Below are positions 20,201 to 26,593 of a stretch of 26,593 nucleotides of DNA, one piece after another (positions within the stretch are counted from its first letter, which is position 1; every line of letters begins with the position of its first letter). Under the pieces are notes generated by a model that was not told the origin of the DNA, searched no databases, and was given only the letters and a program-made list of their open reading frames with translations. The stretch covers positions 1 through 26,593 of the forward strand of contig JAGHVP010000143.1 in the NCBI GenBank assembly GCA_018064305.1, written 5' to 3'. Source of the DNA: Candidatus Equibacterium intestinale. Its GTDB lineage: Bacteria > Bacteroidota > Bacteroidia > Bacteroidales > UBA932. The translations under genes and the position numbers were made by a program.

Positions 20201-23200
20201 ATTCAGGCTTGAGCTCGTTCCATCTGTCCTTTACCTTCTTCTTGAATGCCGGATCCTGGAACAGGCGGTAGTACCACCCCCAGCCATATCCCTGGAATCC
20301 GTAATCCCTTACATAGAAGCCTTCGGGGCCGTTACCGCCGGGCAGTCCGCCGAAAAAGCTGCAGTTGCCAAGCGAAAGGTCGAAGTCCCAGAGATGGCAG
20401 AACTCGAGCTTACCGCCTTTCTTCAGGGAGAAGAATGTGCTCTTGTGCAGGTTGCCGTCGTAGTTCTTAGTGAGTTCCTGGATTATATAGTTGTCTATAA
20501 ATGACTTCAGATCGATGTATTTTGCATATCCACGTTCCGGGTCGGCGAAATAGTCCGACTGGGGAGCGGTCTCGAATTCGCGGAAGAATCCTTCCACATC
20601 CCTTCTTACGGCATCACTCGGCGTGTCGGGGTCCTTGTATGTTAGAGGCACAGACATCGATGTCCAGAAATTGTAAGGTTCGTCCGGATAGCACTCCAGC
20701 TCGAGATAGACGTCTCCCGCATCTGGATTGATGTCAACCTTGTTCTTGTTCACTTCCTTATGCTCGCCAAACTCATACAGGCCGTTATATGCACCATTGA
20801 GATACAGCTCCACCGGATAGAAATGAGGTGTCCATGAGAATCCGCAGATACGCGACATCTCGAAGGCAACCGCATTGCGCATCAGCGACTTGTCGTTGTA
20901 GTTCGCCATTACGATCCAGTCCCTGTCAGACTTCAGCCCCAAGACTTTGGCCTTTTCATCGAGTTTTATATGGTATGGTTTCTTCGGGAAGAAATCCCAG
21001 GTCGAGTTGCCGCGCCCCTTTATCTGCATCCTCGATTCGAAACTCCATTCGGAAGAGTGCTCATTGAACGGGTCGTCGACACGTATGGTGCCTGGGATAT
21101 AGTTGTATTTGTCTGCTATTGTCCTGTTGCCGTCTGTATTGATATATACAGCCGGGAAATCTCCGTGAGGACGGAGGATTACCGTAAATGAGACCTCAGA
21201 ACCATCGTAGAGAGTGACGTCATAGACTACAGGCACTGAGAAATCGTGCTGCGAAAGCCCGCTTTCCTGCTCCACTCCCCCCACTCTGACACTGAGTGCA
21301 TCAGCCTCGAAACGCGGACGGAGGAGAAGGTCTCTGTAGATACGGGGGCGCTGCCCACGGATTTCCAAATCTTCCTGAGTGCATTCGATTACCTCTGTTA
21401 TATTGGGATTGTCTGAGCGAAGGAACTTGAAGGACTTGAATACCTCACCGGGATTCCTGCCACGTGAGACAACTGAGCCGTTACATAGGTATGCTTTGAT
21501 GAGTTTGCTGTCATACCATAAACAAAGAGGATACGAATCCCTGTCCGGGACAGTTTCAAAGTACAGCCCGGAATAGATGAGGTTCCGCAGCCACTCCCCG
21601 GAATCTTCCTCATAGAACAACTTCGGTTCGTCGAATATATTGCCGTCTATTATCTTGACCTCGTCATGGGGAATGTCTATGACAGTCCCGTCGTCGAACC
21701 GTACGATAAGGTATTCATCGGTATTTTCTGCAGACTCGTACCAGCACCCCCGTCCCATTGCTTCCATAAGCTCTGAGAAGAAGTGCGGCACTTGTGGCGG
21801 ATTACCACCCGCACCTGGTTCAACCCTTTCAGCACAGGATATCACCAGAAGTACGGTCAACAGAAATATCGATATCCTATGCATCATCTCATTACCACTT
21901 GTTTATTTCCGTATCAAGCCAGTTGAACCGCTCGAGGTACCAGCTCCTCAGGTATTCCACTTCACCTGCGTACGAGCCTGGTATCCTGCGGTTTGGCCAG
22001 ACGTATGTATCAAGTATCGGCCAGGCCTCGAAATTCCTGTCTGCCTGTTCCGAGATATACTGTGACTGCTCGTCTATGAATGCCGGGATACGGTCTCTGA
22101 GTTCAGTCTTCACCTGGTTCCAGCGGTTCTTGACCTTGATCTTGAAGTTGTTGTCCTGAAACAGGCGGTAATACCAGCCCCAGCCATACCCCTGATATCC
22201 AAAATCCTTGATGAAGAAGTCCTTGCCGCTTCCACTGATATTGTAGTAGGAGCCGAAATAGTCGCAGTTTCCAAGGGAGAAATCGAAATCCCATACATGG
22301 TACATCTTGAGTTTTCCTCCCCTCTCCTTGGTTATGAATGTACTCTTGCGGAGATTGCCGTCGATGTTCTTCGTAAGCTCCTGAACGATGTAGTAATTGA
22401 TGAATGATGTGACATCTATGTACTTCTGATATCCGGTGTTCGGGTCAGCGAAGGAGTTGCTCTGGAGTGCTTTCTCAAAATCGTTGAAATACGATTTCAC
22501 ATAGTTCTGCTGTTCCTTTGTCGGATGCTCGGGATCCTTGAACATCATAGGGACACCCATGGTTGTGCTCCAGCTTACAGGCTCGTCAAGCTGCTGCTCT
22601 ATCTCAAAGTAGTAGCCACCTGTAACCGCGTCGCCGGAATTGTCTTTGTCTGTGACAACGGCTATATCTACCCTGTGCTTTGCGACCTCCTTATGGTCGC
22701 CGAAGTCGTAGACACCATTGTACTTGCCGTTGACGTAAACCTCTACAGGATAGAAAGTAGGAGTCCACGGCATTCCGCATATCTTAGATATTTCCATCGC
22801 CACCTCGTTGCGGAGGAGGGATTTGTCGGAATAGTTTGCAAGAAGGACCCAGTCCTTGTTCTTCGGAAGCCCGAAGACCTTGGCCTTCTCGTCCAGTTTT
22901 ATATGGTAAGGCTTCTTCGGAAATTCTCTCCATGTAGCATTTCCGCGCCCTTTTATTCTCATAGTTGTGTCCAGGTCAGCATCTCTGCTGTACCTGTGTT
23001 TCGGGTCTTCGATACGTATGGTGCCCGGAACGTAGGTGCCCTTCTGAATCTGGGCATTGTTCTTCGTATATATATACGGTGGGGAAAGTATTCCCTGAAT
23101 CAAGTGAAACGGTGTATGAAACCGTATAGCCGCTGTAAAGCTCTATATCGTATTGTACGGGATTCGCGAAATTCTGTTTCGACACTCCGCTTATCTGCTC

Positions 23201-26200
23201 TACACCGTTGACTTTTATACTCTTTCCTGTATACTCGAAACGTGGTATCAGGGTTAGAGTCGCTATGTTTACCGGGCGGACTCCCTTGACTTCCGTCCCG
23301 TCTATTCCACATATTATGCTTTTTGCGAGGAGATTGTTCTCCTTTGTAAAGAAAGCGAAGGATGAAAGGGCCCCTGAAGGATCCCTTCCAACGATGAAGG
23401 TCTTTCCATTGCTGAAGAATACGCTGACGGAGCTGTCATCGTAATAGATGCATACCGGCCATGACGTCTCAATCGGACGGCTCTTGTCTACCTTGAAATC
23501 AGTCTGCACCATATTGATGGTCCAGCAGCCGTTCCGCTCACCGAATTCAGGAGTGTCGAAGATCATGCAGTTGACAATCTTCACATCGTTGCGCGGTATG
23601 GAGGCCGACTCGTCGCCGGAAAAGGTAAAGGTCACACAATCGTCATCCTCGAACGCCTCGCAGTAGTAGCATCCCGAGAAACATATCCGCATGAACTCTG
23701 CGAACGGATACTGCCAGCTGGCGTCAGGGTCTTCTTCCAGCGGTTCCTTGTTGCAGGCCGCAGCCGACATCAAGACCGCAAGCAGGAGCGATATGACTTT
23801 TGTGATTGATCCTTTCATATAAGTAAAAAAGGGCCGGCCATTGTAGCCGGCCCTATATCAAATCAGTTAGTCTTACTAAAACTGAGAAGCTACAATGTAC
23901 AGATCACCGTTTTCATCAACCTTGATGACAGATGCAGCATAGCACTGACCGAATTCCTCATCTGTAACGAGAATTTTTGTTCCAGACCAGGGACCTTCGA
24001 TCTTGTCTGCATCCTTGAATACAAGGGCACCCTCGTATGAGCGGTAGATCATCATGAAACGGTCGAACTTGGGATTGTAGACTACGCAGGGTTCTGCCCA
24101 GGTACCTGCAGTAAGAGATGACTTTATATTAGGGTCAGCTTCGTTTGCAGCCCATTCTCTTCCTGTCCAATACTCCCAGTTCTGAGGATCAGAGATATCG
24201 CTGGTTGCAGCAGCACGTGCAGCAAAGAAAGTTCTCTTTGTCTCAGCCCATCCAAGCATAACATTAGGATAACGTCCCGGAAGAGTACCGAGCATGTAAA
24301 CATAGTCGCCCTTCTGGCAGAGAGATGCCTGAGCAAAGCATGTATAAGAGTTAGGCCAGTATGCAATATGGTCACTACCATCGAAAGGTACCCAGTTGCG
24401 GCCGTGATCAGGAAGGTTCCATGTCTTACCGCCGTCCTCGGATACGACAAAGCCTGAATAAGCAATGTAACGCTCAAGTGCAGTACCATCTGGACGCATA
24501 AAGGCAGGCGCGGTCTCTGCATAATAGTGCATATAAGTCTTGCCACCTACGTTGATTGCAGCATCAGGTACCATGTTAATAATGCCATCAGCCTCTGCGA
24601 CTGCAGGGAGAATAAGACCTTTTGCCTTATTGAACTTGCCGATAGTGATGTCAGATGCGCTTGAAGCTTCCTTGGCAAATGCTACTGCGTTGTCCACGAA
24701 GGTACCAGAAATAGTTGCCTTAGAGCATGCAACGTTGATAGTACCTGCAGTTGCATCGTCCCATACGACGAAACGCTCTACGTCTGTAAGGTCGTCGAAT
24801 GTAGCGTTCTTCATGCTTCCAAGAGACTCGACATTTGCAACCTTCATAGACTTCTTGTCATAACCTTTAGGAACAACTTTCAAATCCTTGAAATCAAGTG
24901 TACAACCTCCATTACCCCAGAAACCGAGATACATATCTGCGAAGTAGCTGTCACCTGAATAGAACTCCATTGATAATTTCTTTACTTCTGCATTATATGA
25001 GCCAGGTTCTCCGCCACCGTCACTTACTGCATGTTCAACCCATTGATCAAAAGGTGTTTCGAACCACGCATCAGGTTCCCAGAGATTGAAACCCCAATAT
25101 GGCCTTGCATTTGAATTACCATAGAATGAATACTCATATTCAGTGTCCATCTCAAGAGGGATAACCTGCATAACTCTATGCCATGCCCACGGATCTGTGG
25201 TAGGCACCATTCTGCAGAACTGCTCGCCATTGTATGTAGTTGTGGTAATCTGATCAGGATCACCCTGACGGTGCCACTCTGATCTATAAATATGGTCCTG
25301 TTCAGGATAATACTCGAAGCTTGGTTCAGAAAGAACGTTGAAGTCAGCCTCTGCGAAAGATGCCTTGATAATCACGTTCTTTGCGACATTGGTAGGATTG
25401 GGATTCTCAGCCTCTACCCACTCGAATGAATCGAATGTGCCGAGGTCGGTAACTGCACCGCTCTTGAGTTCGGCACCGGCCACCTTGATCTCGCAGCGGC
25501 TGTCAGTTGCATCGGTGAAGCATACAGTGAAAGAAGATACGGTTCCAGGAGCTACTGCAACATAGTATGAACCCTCAAGCTTTTCGCTTGTGATAGTGAC
25601 TTTGTTGCTGCCTTCACCAGCCTGAGTGCATGAAGGAGTTGCAGAAAGGTCGAGTGTTACGGTTCCAGAGAGAGTCTCGTTGCCGTCAGCTACAACCTGA
25701 GCTGATACGATCTCCTCGCCGGGAGCAACTGTGATCTTAACAAGGGCAGGCATGAATACGAAATTGAGAGCTGCATCCTTGCTTGCTGCATAAGCAACCT
25801 CGAAAATTGCTGCAGGGTCCAGTGAACCGGCAGCAGGTTTCTGTGCAGCAGGAATTGTAACGTTCACCTTACCTGAAGTACGCTTGTATGACGCGTTGTA
25901 AGGATAAATAACGCTGAACGACTCTGCATTGGCATCAGCTGTTCCAGTGAAGGAAGTAGCAGAAGCGGCTGTGAATTTCTGGTTTGCCTTTCCATCGAAG
26001 ACGGAGATAGACTCACCTGTGCTGAACTGAAGGTCAACACCATTAACGGTTGCGGGAGTAGCGTTGAATGTCATTTCCTGATAATCAGGACCTGCAGGCA
26101 CTTTCTCCTCGCCGCAAGACACGAGCAACAGCATCGCTGCTGCCATGAAGAACAATTTGATTGCTTTCATTTTTCTTGTTTTTAGGGATTATTAAAAAAT

Positions 26201-26593
26201 ATGGTTTAATATATTCAAGTTTAATAGTTTATTTTGCAAACGAGGCCTCGGCCTTCATAAGGAATACGTTGTAGGGCTGCCACTGCGAAATAGTCCAGTA
26301 GACCTCATTCGAATCCCAGTCCCTTGCGGCACAGGCCGGATGGATAAAGGATCCATACAGCTGGGCGTATCTCGAATCGGATCCACGGCATAACACATGT
26401 TCCATAGACCACGGCCCATTGATCCTCGCTGCGGAGCGGTAGCATATCGCATACGCCGCGCTGTCGAAGTACATCGCCACCCAGCGGTCATACTGCTCGA
26501 AGTACATAGTCGTCCCTGCTAAACCATCAACGCATTAATAATCAGTGAAATAAGTCAAAATAATACTTGCAAAATTGCCCGGAAATGCTTAAC

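Overview
The window looks like a chromosomal segment of a member of the Bacteroidales (phylum Bacteroidota). The signs are -7 boxes of the Bacteroides form TAnnTTTG in front of several genes, no Shine-Dalgarno sequences, many short-spaced lipoproteins, and families typical of this group (DUF3822, DUF4886, DUF4988-like, DUF4185, fimbrillin-like, CotH lipoproteins). I cannot fix the genus from sequence alone.

Layout. 1-350 has no protein gene. It holds a possible small RNA (promoter 37-44, terminator 90-125) and two diverged tandem modules, each made of TTTAGTACC repeats, a terminator hairpin and a copy of the tRNA 3' end. These look like old integration scars next to tRNA-Asp (351-425, minus). 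496-2095 (minus) is an operon of a membrane-anchored protein, a short DUF3822 protein and rsmD. 2207-4738 (plus) is nrnA followed by two FKBP-type lipoproteins, transcribed divergently from the rsmD operon. 4742-12938 (minus) is a tight run of eight genes: a CPPED1-like metallophosphoesterase, a DUF4886 protein, an SGNH hydrolase, a MATE transporter, menG, menA, a small secreted protein and a CotH lipoprotein. 13014-18857 (plus) is a LacZ-type beta-galactosidase followed directly by a periplasmic M16 peptidase, ending at a strong terminator.

18931-26507 (minus) is the most accessory-like part. It reads, in transcription order: an orphan C-terminal piece of a DUF4185 protein; a 764-residue lipoprotein joining a fimbrillin-like N-terminus to a DUF4185 C-terminus; a terminator; two tandem paralogous CotH-kinase lipoproteins; and a LacI-type regulator. 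The upstream CotH copy is broken by a frame change that sits exactly at a (TA)5 tract. Adding one TA unit would restore a reading frame that aligns with its neighbour, so the gene may be phase-variable, a recent pseudogene, or a sequencing error.

How parts may work together (inference): menG and menA are the last two steps of menaquinone synthesis. LacZ and the M16 peptidase are a probable two-gene degradation unit, with a perfect inverted repeat just after its promoter that may be an operator. The CotH/fimbrillin-DUF4185 group may be a surface system in which secreted kinase-fold proteins act on, or beside, a surface protein carrying a glycosidase-like domain. That link is untested and is the best candidate here for something undescribed.
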